A stretch of 64,000 nt of DNA from Nissolia schottii (taxonomy: Eukaryota > Streptophyta > Magnoliopsida > Fabales > Fabaceae), in NCBI GenBank assembly GCA_003254905.1, contig QANU01073503.1, positions 1-64,000 on the forward strand. Direction: 5' to 3'. The position numbers were made by a program, and so were the translations under genes. Every line of letters starts with the position of its first letter. Within the stretch, counting starts at the first letter, position 1. Shown here piece by piece: positions 11,907 to 29,292 of the stretch. The notes under the pieces are model-generated. The model saw only the letters and a list, made by a program, of their open reading frames with translations. It was not told where the DNA came from and ran no database searches.

Positions 11907-13321
11907 TACATTTTATTCACTTGGCAAGTTTGGAATTTGGCTTCATTTGTTCTAAACACCAATGGAAGTGCTAAAGTGAAGGCAGAGAGGAAAATCAATT
12001 ACAATGTCACTATCTATATTGCACATAAATTGGGAGGTGCTAGTGAGGGTGACTTCTTTTGCTAACTAAATAGCAAACACTACACTAGTCTTGCCATAGT
12101 TCAATTTCTTTGTATATATATACATAAGTAATAAGTAATTTTTCTAGTCCATAGTTTAATTTCAAGCTCTCAGTAAAAATAGAGAATTAACATTCAAATA
12201 AACTCTCGATTTTATTTTTTATAATTGTAAGAGCAAATACATTAATGTTTACAAATATATATTAACTAGAATTAATCCAATTAGTATTTATAATTTTTAG
12301 AAATAATGTAAATTTTCCCCCTCAAATTTGTAGGAGCTATTTTTTGATATTTTTTACATGAATTCTTTTTGTTCAATAAAAGTAGATTGATTTTTTTCCC
12401 TGCTTAAAAAAAAGAGTTTGTGATTTGTTACATAATAAAGACCAACACTTATAAGAACACAAGGACACACTAAATTAAAAAATTTATAGAATACGGATAT
12501 GAGATATATGTACAAATGTTAAAAAATTATAATAATATTTGAATATTTTTATTAATGTTAAAATTTGATTTTCAATTCTTTGTAATCCCTTTTTAAAATA
12601 AAAAATAGTGTTTCGCTCAATAGATTGTAGCTCGAGCAGTGGCTTGACTAATCTAATTATTTTATTAATTTTCTTTTTAATTTATTGAAATGTAAAACAT
12701 CCACCATTTGATATCTATTTGTGGAAGATAAGATTTTCTAAACTAAGAATTTTACTTCACAGAGTAAAGCAAGTGTTTTCGTAAGATTTATCTCTACTTT
12801 AATGATTTAACACTCGTCTTATTATCTAAAATAAAATCCTTGTTTTAAAGGATCTTTTCTTTTATTTGTGCATTGTTGATTAAAGATAGTTGTGGAGTTA
12901 TATATATCACAACTCTTTCAAAATATATGACACATTTTAGATAACTTCTTATATCAATACCTATTAATTTTTGAAGATAGCACATTATTATAAATTATTT
13001 TATATTTAAACATATTTTACTTGAACATGACATGAAAACATTGTACATCACCAACTATCAACTTTTAAGTGTTAGTTTTCCTAAATTGATTATAGATAAC
13101 ATATTCTAGTGTGCTGATTCTCCTCTCCCCCGAGATTGAAGATCTAGGTTAGTTAATTCACTTCAGTTACTCATCTCATCTTTCGCACATTCTAATTCTT
13201 ACTTTGACAAACCAGTCACCCCAATGGCGCGAAAATGAGATGCCTCATCTCGTTCTTCAGATCAAAACCGTCATAACCGTAACTGTAAGCCGTAACAAAC
13301 TAACCGTTTTCCGTTAGAGAG
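11907..13321. other. AT-rich intergenic DNA with the second duplication copy
   Basis: No gene is seen. 11978-12318 is the diverged second copy of 516-1060. The remainder to about 13100 is AT-rich and featureless. 13200-13321 is the likely promoter and 5' UTR of the following gene. Confidence 0.5.
11978..12318. repeat. Downstream copy of the duplication flanking the NLR pseudogene
   Basis: It matches 516-1060 in order and orientation: TATTGCACATAAATTGG, GGTGCTAGTGAGGG, AGTAATTTTTCTAG, AAACTCTCGATTTTAT, then AACTAGAATTAAT. It lacks about 200 bases present in the upstream copy. No NLR coding sequence follows it, so a second resistance-gene copy, if it existed, has been deleted. Confidence 0.6.
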
Positions 13322-19138
<5,817 letters not shown>

Positions 19139-20345
19139 AACATTTTCCCTAGATGCATGTATAGTTTCTAACGCAAATAAAGGTACGATATCACCCACTA
19201 TGTCTTCTATATGGTTGCAGTTGAATTTATTGTATGATGGCTGATAAGAGGCTATTATTGTTTTCATTTGCCAGTGAATAACTGATTGAAACATTGATCG
19301 GACGCTACAAGAGATCGATAGAGAGAGGGTTGATATTGTTTGAGGAGTAATTCTTTGTTAGACACAGGTTTAATACGTTATTCTTGATATTAAAAAAAAA
19401 ACATTTGGTGCGGCATACAATAAAGGCATACAATAAAGGTGGTGGGCCCGATGTGTTAATTCAGTTATAGCACCAAATCTATCATAATTAAAAATATACG
19501 ATTTTTGAGTAAACTTTTAAATTCGTCGCTATATTTTTGAATATTCAATTAAATTCATCTTTAAGTTATGGAAATAATCGTATTAGTTTCTAACGTCAAA
19601 AATTGGTCAAGTTAATCAGGGACTAATTTGATCAATACCAAAGGACTAACTTAATTGACTTTTATCAACTGTAGAGACTAATATAATCAATTTAATAATT
19701 TGGGAACAAACTTAACTTGAAATTCCTGCTCAAGTATTCGTTGCTTTTGCTATAGTTCACTTGTATGGGAGAGTTTTGACGGTCCATCCATGAGGTGCAT
19801 GAATTAGTGTGATTAATATAAGGCGGACTCTATGATGTGCGGTGAGAGAGTTAACAAAGTGTTTACACTTATTTATATGTCCAAAGAGCAATTTTCTTGG
19901 TCAACTTTATTGTTTGAACATATAAAATATCTTGTCACTTTTTTCACAACATATCATGGGTCAAACATTTTTTTTTGAGTGAAATACAATCCAAGTCTTA
20001 GAATGGTACAGCCATATAGCGCACTCTTTTCACGTGGACATATATGATAAGCATGTGAAACATGAATGATATTGATGTAGCAAAAGTGGCGGGGTATCAA
20101 TATTTAACATGTGTGAAAAACGAGTATTTTATAGGTGCATAAATCTTAAGACTCCCATTGGAATGGTTTACCTTGTGAAGGTTCTTATCCCAGGCTCTTA
20201 TTAATTTGCATGACACCGTACTTGATCTAGGTTCCTTATTCCTTCATCTTAAGCAACTAGAAAAACATGTTCCTATTTGCTTAGTCTTCATTAGTTGAAA
20301 TAGTACGAGGTTTTTCCTCCAAAAATGTTGGATACACTAACAAAT

Positions 20346-20407
20346 GAATTATTAGATGTTAAGCCCACACTCTAACGAATTATTAGATGTTAAGCCCACA
20401 CTCTTAG
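20346..20407. repeat. 31-bp tandem duplication
   Basis: Two adjacent copies start GAATTATTAGATGTTAAGCC, the second at 20377, with almost no divergence. This suggests a recent slippage or repair event. Confidence 0.8.
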
Positions 20408-21890
20408 TCATTGGAACAAAATGAGTTTGGTATATTCATCATTAAAAAAACAAATGCGTTCTTCTTATTACCTTACATGTTATTAAACAACCACGTTTGA
20501 TACTCAAGCTTTTGTGATATTTGCATATTTGGATAAATTCTACCAATGATCCTTTAGGCTGATTAAAGTTGTATTTTACTTAAAATTATATTTAAAATCA
20601 CAAAATACTTTAATTTTTGGCTGTGATTGATCAGTGACCACCATAATTAGTTAAGTTTTTGTTATTATTTTTTTGTGCTTTTTATTAGGTTAATAAAAAA
20701 CATCAATAACAATAGAACATTTTATCTTGTTTTATTTTCTATGTTTGTTTTATTTTCTATGTTTACTATTTCTTTTGCAAAATTTTAAAATAAGAAGTAA
20801 TATTTTATTATTTTTATTATTTTCACTATTTTTTCTATAAATATTTGAAAACAAAAAATATATGATATGGAAATCAAAATCTATCATATTATTAGTAATT
20901 AATTGTAATAAAAATGAGTAAAATATAATTTTGTACATGGTTTGAGATAAAATACAATTTTGACCTCAAGTGTGGTTGTAATTTACCCTCTATATATATA
21001 TATATTTTTTTTTTTTTTGAGCAGCAACTTTAACTTGCTTTATTTGGCTACTACTTGCCTTGTTACTTCTTAGACAAGAAAATTGATTTTTGGAGATAAA
21101 TAGTACATACACAAAATGTGAGACACGAAAACGGAAGCTTGCCACAGCGGCGTTACTGCTGACCCACGCAATCCTTACTCTCTCACCTATCCCACGCAAC
21201 TCACTTCACGTGTCTCCAGAACTCGCACGTGCTCACGGCACCCTTCAATTCCATTCATTTTTTTTTATAAAACTCTAGTTGATTTTTAAGTCGGATAATT
21301 TTATTTAAATATTTTTTGTCCATTTAATTTTTGTTAATTTTTATATGATCAATTTCATCATTTTTTAAATTGAGATGGTTAACTTAGAAATTAATGAAAG
21401 GGGCATGACGCATAGGTTGTCGTCACCACTTTTATGTTAAAAAATGACATCATTTTATAATGTCCTCTTAAAATAAAATAAATTCACAAAACACAAATAT
21501 TTATAATGAAAAACATACATACACTAATGCAAATCTGTTTGGAAATGATGAAAATCAATTGTTTGAGTATTTACATGGCAAAATAATTAAGTTTCCTTTA
21601 AAATTAATGATAAGAAAATAATAACAACTAGGCAAAAAATTTTAAGAAAAACAAAATTGATTAATTGAAAAAATAACATAAATTAAATTGGCAAAAGAAA
21701 AATTAAGAGCAATGAAATGAAATAATCTGATGAAAAAAAAGAGGGATCAAGGGAGGGTTTTGTCTTAATTTTTCTTCTTTCAAAAATCAAATTAAATATA
21801 ATAATTAGTCAATAATCGACAAAAATTCGAAAACGTGAAAAAAAAAAAGGAATCTTACTTGGGAAGGCCCGTATAGAATCTTACCAGCCC

Positions 21891-21929
21891 AAATAAAATA
21901 AAATAAAATAAAATAAAATAAAATAAAAT
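21891..21929. repeat. (AAATA)n microsatellite
   Basis: Nearly eight uninterrupted AAATA units. Confidence 0.95.
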
Positions 21930-22359
21930 CGTTGGTTTCTTCATTTACTTACATTTACTTTGATTTTTAATTTTTGCAGCATGCGCAGAAAAAAAAAATC
22001 TAGAGAAGAGTGAAAGGAAATTTTTTTGCGACGAAGAAAAGAAAAACCTATCTGAACCCCCACTGAAGAAATTGAGAGAGAGAGAAACGAAAGCGAAAAA
22101 CCCCTTTCTGAGATTTAATTTTTCACCGCTTTCAGATCACAGAGAGAAGGAAGAAAATTTTGTGAGCTGATTTGAATTTTAAGCATAAATTGCAAAGAGG
22201 ATTGTATCGGATCCTCCGTTATTTCGTTTTTACGAATTTGCACTTTGAATTCGCATTTTGGTTTGGTGGTTCGTCACACAGAGTGTGAGAGAAAACTCTG
22301 ATTTGCTGAAAATTCAGGAAGAGGTTTTTTGCGGCTCGAAACGACGTCGTAGAAACGTA

Positions 22360-22440
22360 ATGGCTGAACGCCGCGGAAGCTTTTGCAATGCGACGAACAT
22401 GGTTTTGAAGCAAGAGGCACGTGAATTCATTTCCCTGTTA
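22360..22440 (+). other. Candidate first exon of the AIPP2-like gene
   Basis: After a GAGA-rich, UTR-like stretch, an ATG at 22360 opens MAERRGSFCNATNM. A second candidate exon starts at 22812 after a TTTCTAG acceptor and contains FRMQGP, which resembles a phrase I recall near the start of legume homologues. Neither can be tied to the exon at 23372 with certainty. One or both may be 5' UTR. Confidence 0.35.
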
Positions 22441-23371
22441 GGGTTTGTTTTTTATATAATATATATAATTCATTATTAGGAATTTATTTATTTATTTAGC
22501 TTTATCCAATTTTGTTGTGTAATTCTGTTGGTACGATGTTAAGTTTGGTACTTACTTGTTCTGCTGTGTGTTTTTGTGTGTTAGGGTTTGATTTTAGGAT
22601 TTGGAGGAAATTTTCACCTTTTTCGGTCATTAGTTCACTAGACTTAGCATTTACATGTGGTTGTGAGTTCGCAATCCATAATTTAGTTATTGGGTTTTCA
22701 AAGAAGTACTTTATGGATTAGTGCTTTCATGGTGTTTTTTTCTATATATAGTTTTGTTGAAAGAGTTGGGATGTATGACAGTTGTTAATGTAGTTTGGAT
22801 TTACTTTCTAGATGACTTCAGTATTGAGAGAGAGTTTCCGTATGCAAGGACCTCACGTTTGATCGTTCATGCTGTTCAAGAGAACATGGTGAGGTGAAAG
22901 GGTAATTCGCAATCTGTTCTTTTTCTTCTCTTGCTGCAATTCATTATTATTATTGTTATTGGTTCAAATATGTGAAGTGGCAACTGCTTTTGGATCACAT
23001 TCTGATCACTTTGTAGGAAATAGTTATTTTTAATGCTTTTGATTATCCACTAATGTACTATTATTGGTTATATCATTCTCGCTCAAGAAGTTAAGCAATG
23101 AACTTTGGAAACAATTACTAACAAATTTCCTTCTCTATTACTTCATGAGGCACACTGTTTGTTTAATTTATGGTTGAAGTTGAACCTAACAGTACTTGAG
23201 CTACAAATGGATGTAAATGAAGATGAAGGATATCTTTTTCCACTAACAATATCTTTTGGCATTGGGCAGGAGTTTAGCCTTGTAGAAAGAATTATTGAGA
23301 GCTAAATTCTGATTAATCAAAGTCTAGTCAAAGGTTTCATCTTCTGTTTAACATGCTTTTTTATATATCAG

Positions 23372-26300
23372 GTATCACCAGAATCTAGAAAGGAGTTTGT
23401 CAAACAATCTATGATCCAGAACGCTGATATGAAACTCGAATCAGGGACTTGTAACGTTTGCTCAGCTCCTTGTTCATCTTGTATGCATCTTAACCGAGCT
23501 CTTATGGGGTCAAAGGGTGAAGAATTCTCTGATGAAAACTGTCGCTCGGGGGAAGCTAATCAGTTTTCTATGGATGAGGGTGATGGATCTTCTCATAGGA
23601 GCAGAGCTTGTGAAAGATTAAAGCATGCTGTCAGTGAAACCAGTAACATGCCGAGTGTTAATTCCAGTCATGATTCTGTGTCTGAAAATGCCGAAAGCAC
23701 ACAAGGCTTGTTAGAGAAGGATTCCAAGTGTTTAGAAAGTCTTGATGACAACACTTCTTGTATCAGTAGAACCAGTAATGCTAATTTAGTGAGTGATAGC
23801 CATAAAAGAAATGCAGACGGAATAAATATATCTTCTAGTTCACCTTCAGTTAGTCACTTGGGCCTAGGGGCGGCAGGATCTGGAAGTCGGCCATCTGTTG
23901 ACATATCTGGTTCGTCTGAGACTCTCTCTTCTAAGGAAGCGAATGTCCGAGAGAATTTATCGAAATGTGTTGGAAATGTCAATTCATTGCTGACAAAAGA
24001 GGTAGCACCTGTTATTGTTTCTGGTGAGAAATCTCTTGCAGATGAGGATAGCCTTATTAATAGCACTACTCCCAAGGTTTCGGTAAAAGTATATCCAAAG
24101 TTAGAAGCAGATACTGACAATGATGTTGGTGATGTGAAAGATGAAGATCATAAGTATTCAGTCCATGATGGACTGCATGAGAAGCCGGGGGAGCTGGTTA
24201 AATCACCTGGCATGCCTGAAACTCAATCTGAAGATGAGAGTGAGGACTCAGATGTTGTTGAGCATGATGTGAGTAAATTTCCTTTGGTTGTGTTAGTTTA
24301 TTTTATGAGTGGAATGTTGTGGCTTTAAATTTGACAAAGATAGGAATTTGTGCATATTATTAATGATTCTGAGGCTTAAGGTAATCCTTGCAAATGTCAA
24401 TGTGCTCCTTTTAGAAATATTCTACATCCTTCATATTCTCTTTGCCCCAAATTTTGTTTCTCTTGCAATATTTTCTGATGTTGCTAACTTTGAGGAAAAA
24501 TATTTTTTTTCATGATTTCATTAACTGGGAAATAGGTAAAAGTATGTGACATCTGTGGAGATGCTGGTCGTGAGGATCTACTTGCAATATGTAGTAGATG
24601 CAGTGATGGCGCAGAGCACACGTATGCATAAGAACCTTTCATATTCTCTATTAGCTTCAGTCATATTGTTGTATGACCGTTTGAAATAAAATGAGTCGTA
24701 ACATTTTTTATCTCTTTGATTCAGCTACTGCATGCGAGAAATGCTCCAGAAGGTTCCTGAAGGGGACTGGCTATGTGAAGAATGCAAGGATGCTGAGGAC
24801 ACTGAAAATCAAAGGCTGGGTAAGATTGAAGTTGGACATAGTATTTAAGAAAAAGAGTATAGTGTTCTGGGGTTCTTAAATTTCACACCCTGTATTCTTT
24901 CTGCTGTTTCACAATTATTCCTTTCTGGTACTGAATTTGCATTATGTTGAGGGTAGTATAAGCATTCAAACACCAATAACTATGGCTGTTATCAGATTTG
25001 TGAAATTTTATTTTGTGGTTCAGATGTTGAAGAAAAGAAAATACATAAAGTTAGTTCTACTTCACAAATCTCTGGCAAAAGGGCTCCTGAAAGCGTAGAA
25101 TCAGCTACAGCAGCTAAAAGGCAAGCTCTTGAATCAAGAACAGGATCACCAAAGGCATCAAGTCCCAGGAGAATATTTCCACTGTCACGTGAATCTTCAT
25201 TCAAGAACATAGATAAAGGAAAGTTGAAGCCTGGTAATCAGACTTCCAACCATAATCACCCTGGTGGTGGTGACATAGAATTTGCTCGTTCAGTTTCCAC
25301 TGGTCCTCGGAGTCAAACAGCAAAGAGTATGGATCTATTTTTGAATTGTCATACTTCACTACACTTGTCTATTTTATTTTTACTTTTTTCCGTTAAGTAG
25401 CTGTGGACTCCTTTTAGGTACATTGTTTAAGTCGAATTCATTCAACAACTTCAATGCCAAGCCAAGAGTCAAACTTGTTGATGAAGTTGTACCGCAGAAG
25501 AAGAAAGGGGTTGGCGAACATACTTCTAAGAATATGGAGGCACCTGCCCGAATGTTAAGCAAATCAATGTCATTCAAATCCTCAAATTTGGGTCGTTCAA
25601 GTTCCACTGAATCAAAAGTTAAAATGCTTTCTTCTAAGTCTGGAACTACTCAGGATTTGAAAGGATCAAGACTATCAAAAGAATCAGGTGCATTGGACAG
25701 GAAATTTCTGTCTAGGACTGATCGGCCTGTGGTTTGTTCAACCATGTCTAGTTCTGTTGTTTCTGCATCAAAGGGTGATCAGAAGCTTACACCTCGTGGT
25801 GAAACCGCTAAACCTTCATCAGTTAACAACAATCGAGATTATAAGGTCAACCAAGATGGAAGATTGAGTTCATTATCAAAGTCTATGAATAATATAAGCC
25901 GCAAGACTTTGGAACCTCTAGTTAGTTCAGGTGTGATCTCGTCATCTCAATTGGAAACACATAGTTCCTGCTATCTTATTTTTAATTTTTAACATTATTT
26001 TTTATGCATCAGTTTACTTCCTTGACATTTAGGTGCGGTAACATCACTTGTGAATTTTGTGCTATTTTCATTTTAATAGGACCATCTTTCAATGGTGGGT
26101 TTTGTGATTGAAACTAAGTGGAACTATGTAATATGTGAAGATGATTTCTTATTTAGTTATTCTTTGAATTTCAGAGAAAACATCAAGCAGTGATGATGAA
26201 ACTCAACCAGATGGGCTGCATCAATCACGAGAAACAGCAAATCAGGTCAATAAAACCAAAGATTCTTCTAGTGATCGTGTGAAGCCTGGTGTTACTAATG

Positions 26301-29292
26301 CTTCAAAAAGCCCATTCTGTAAAAAATGTAAGGATTTTGGCCATCCTACAGAAAGTTGCACAATTAGTAGTACACAGGAACTTGGTGCTGAAGTATCAGC
26401 CACTGCTCCGAGTAGTTCAAAAGAGGAGATGGATAAAGGTAATAGATTGAAAGCTGCAATCCAGGCAGCTTTACTTAGAAGGCCTGAAATATACAAGAAA
26501 AAAGAAGTACCTGATCGAACTGATGAGTTTCCTACATCAGGCACAGACTTGAATTGTGAAGTCACTTCTCAAGACCAAACGTTGGTTTCCAACACACCAA
26601 AGAATAGTATATCTTCTGAAGAAACCAATGCAAGGCAAGAAATCCTTGAGAATCCTACATTTGAAACTTCATCTTCCAGTGATTTGAAGCAACTTAGCTC
26701 TCGTCCGACCGTCTTTTGTTCGCAAACAAGAAAGTTAGATTATGTTGGTCATGCTTCTGGAAAGCCAGTAGTGACAGACTTTCCTAATCAACCTTTGGCT
26801 GTCTCAAGTGTTTTTCCATCAGCCTTTCCAGAATATGAACATATCTGGCAGTATGTAACATTTTATGATAAACTTGTTCTCTTCATTCCAGATTGGTCTT
26901 GCTTTATTCCTGTGCATGTTTTGCTTTCAAGTATGTTCTACATGTGCTTTGTTGTTCATGCAGAGGTGTCTTTCAAGTGCACAGAAGTGGAAAGCCTCCT
27001 GACTTGTATGCTGGAATTCAAGCGCATTTGTCCACATGTGCTTCCCCAAAGGTTCCTGAGGTAGTGAACAAGTTTCTACCTGAGGTTTCCGTCAATGAAG
27101 TTTCTCGCTTGAGCACATGGCCTTCACAATTTCATCAAGGCAGGGCTAATGAAAATAATATTGCTCTTTACTTCTTTGCCAAAGACATTCAAAGGCAAGG
27201 ATAAGAATATCATTTATTGATAGAAGGCTTTGAAATGGAAACACATTTATTTGTTCTCTGTCTTGTAATTATTAACTTTTCTTTAATAATTTTTTGATGT
27301 AGTTACGAGAGATACAAGGCTCTACTGGATCACATGATCAGAAATGATTTAGCACTTCAAGGAATTTTTGATGGTGTTGAACTTCTCATATTCCCATCCA
27401 ATCAGCTTCCTGAAAATTCACAGTGTAAGGAATTATTATTGACTCTTGCTAAACAATCCTCCGTTGCATGAGAAAATTTAGTGTTTAAATCCTATCTTTT
27501 TCTGCAGGTTGGAATAGGTTGTTTTTCTTATGGGGTGTATTTAGAGGGAAGAGGATGAATTATCCGGATTATGCAAAAATGATTTGTATTCCCAGTTTGA
27601 ATGCAGTGCCAATTGAGAAGGATTTTCCGACTGCTGTTATGACTGTGTCTGAAACCCGCTGTTTGGCAAAGCGTGTGGATGAAGAATCAAAAGCTTGTGG
27701 TAAAGCATGTAGTGCACTTTTGCCATCCACTTCCATGGACCAAGGCCATGCGATGGTAAGTAGGAATTTTGATATCAAAGAAACCGTTTTTGACCAGAGA
27801 CATTTGGGCTCACAAGTAAACTTAGAGAAGCAAGATAGTAGAATCAACACCAAATCAACAACAAGGATTCTGACAAGCAGTGGACAATTGTGTCAAGAAA
27901 TGAATTCGACCAGTTCATCCCCGGTAATGTTTTTAATGAATGCATAATTTGATAGACTCAATATTTCATTTGTCAATGTTGTGACATGAGCCTGATTTAT
28001 GGTATTTTTACATTTAAAATGCTATTTTGATTCCCTAGATTATAGAATATTTAAAGGGTGGTTTATACACGTTTTTGGGCTTTGATGTTGATGGTCCTTG
28101 AACGAGGCTGAGTTGTTGATTATATAAATTTACCAATCCTTGATATTATCAAAGAGAAGATTAAACATGAGTATAATAAAATGGTGCTTGTATTACAGAC
28201 CATGATGATCATTATCAAATAGTTGCAAGTGTTTATTGAAGAGTAAGTGCTGCTGCCAATAATCTCATTGTTTTTCAAAACGATGTTCTTGCTATGATGC
28301 AGAAAGATGGACAATACAGTCTCTCTAAACCCCCTGAAGTGATGGTAACAAGTGTAAGTAGTAGGGTTGTGGAAACAAAATCTGATTACGATATTTCAGT
28401 TAAGCAAGATAACTTGTCTTCAGGGATTCCTTCTGGTGGCAACCACGAGATAGGTACCGCAAGCAGTATCAGTGCCAATAAAATTTCAGGGAGAACGAAC
28501 AATGGTGAAGATCAACAAAGGTCTAAAAGGAAACAGATAGAAGATGATCTCAACATTAAGGTGGAGGAAACCTTTCAGGAAGACCTGACTGTAAAAGGGG
28601 TCAACTTTCGTCGAACTAATGACAAAAAAGTTGAGCATATAGATGTTTCAGATACAGTTATGCCGGCTTCTGCAGTTAGCTATCAGAAAATGCTTTGGAA
28701 TGAGGTGAATGGCAAATTGGTAGATAGAGAGAGTTCCAGCAAGAGGCTGAAGTCAGGTTTCAGTGAAATTTATGGATGTTGCAGTTCAGGGAATGGCAGT
28801 TTCGCATCACTTGCAAATGATCTCGGTCCCTTCTCTTCAGTTGATGGTAAAGGATGCAAAGAAGCTTGTGATGAGAAGATCATCCATGAGGACTTTGGGG
28901 CGATGGAAAGAACCTTCTTTCCTGTTGATGCACATCGAAAAAATGACTTGCGATTGAAAGGGCCGCGTGAGCGCGAGGACCAATTTCAAGTTGGGATTCC
29001 GAATCTAGAGCTTGCGTTGGGGGGCAAAACGAAACCACCACCACCGCCGCAAAAGGCTATGTTGCCTTTTCTCGTTGGGGCAGTAGACAAGAAAAATAAC
29101 CAGGAAAAGCCTCCAGATGCATTGGTGGATGAGCAAGACGATGACAGTGTCGCTGCATCACTTTCCCTGTCTCTATCCTTTCCTTCTTCGAACAAGGAAC
29201 CTGTCAAACCAGTTTCAAAAGCTGATCATTTGCCTGATGGGCATCATGTGAATACTTCGTTTCTCCTCTTTGGGGGATTCGCAGACAAATAA
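23372..29292 (+). CDS. AIPP2: AIPP2-like PHD-finger chromatin protein
   Basis: A large nuclear protein resembling Arabidopsis AIPP2/PAIPP2, PHD proteins that act with BAH-domain partners in gene repression. Exons: 23372-24268, 24536-24621, 24725-24819, 25024-25326, 25418-25930, 26175-26850, 26964-27194, 27303-27424, 27508-27923, 28303-29292. From the second exon on they sum to 1144 codons in frame. A PHD finger (CDIC..CSRC..H..C..CEEC) spans the second and third exons. A CCHC knuckle (CKKCKDFGHPTESC) lies near 26315. The conserved SPOC-like block runs from YEHIWQ to FFLWGVFRGK (26830-27560). The last exon has basic KRKQ and an LSLSLSF repression-type motif. One intron (27195-27302) has a GC donor. 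The true start is unclear. Upstream exons may lie at 22360 (Met-Ala-Glu frame) or 22812 (ATG, then FRMQGP); the first in-frame ATG here is at 23411. Confidence 0.9.

Larger units (their letters stand above)
19139..22359. other. Intergenic region between GTG and the AIPP2-like gene
   Basis: AT-rich DNA without a recognisable gene. It probably starts with the 3' UTR of GTG. 19500-19730 has the look of an old transposon remnant (repeated GACTAA..TTGA phrases). A 31-bp tandem duplication lies at about 20346-20407 and a pentanucleotide run at 21891-21929. From about 22050 the DNA becomes purine-rich with GAGAGAGA, fitting the 5' UTR of the next gene. Confidence 0.5.
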
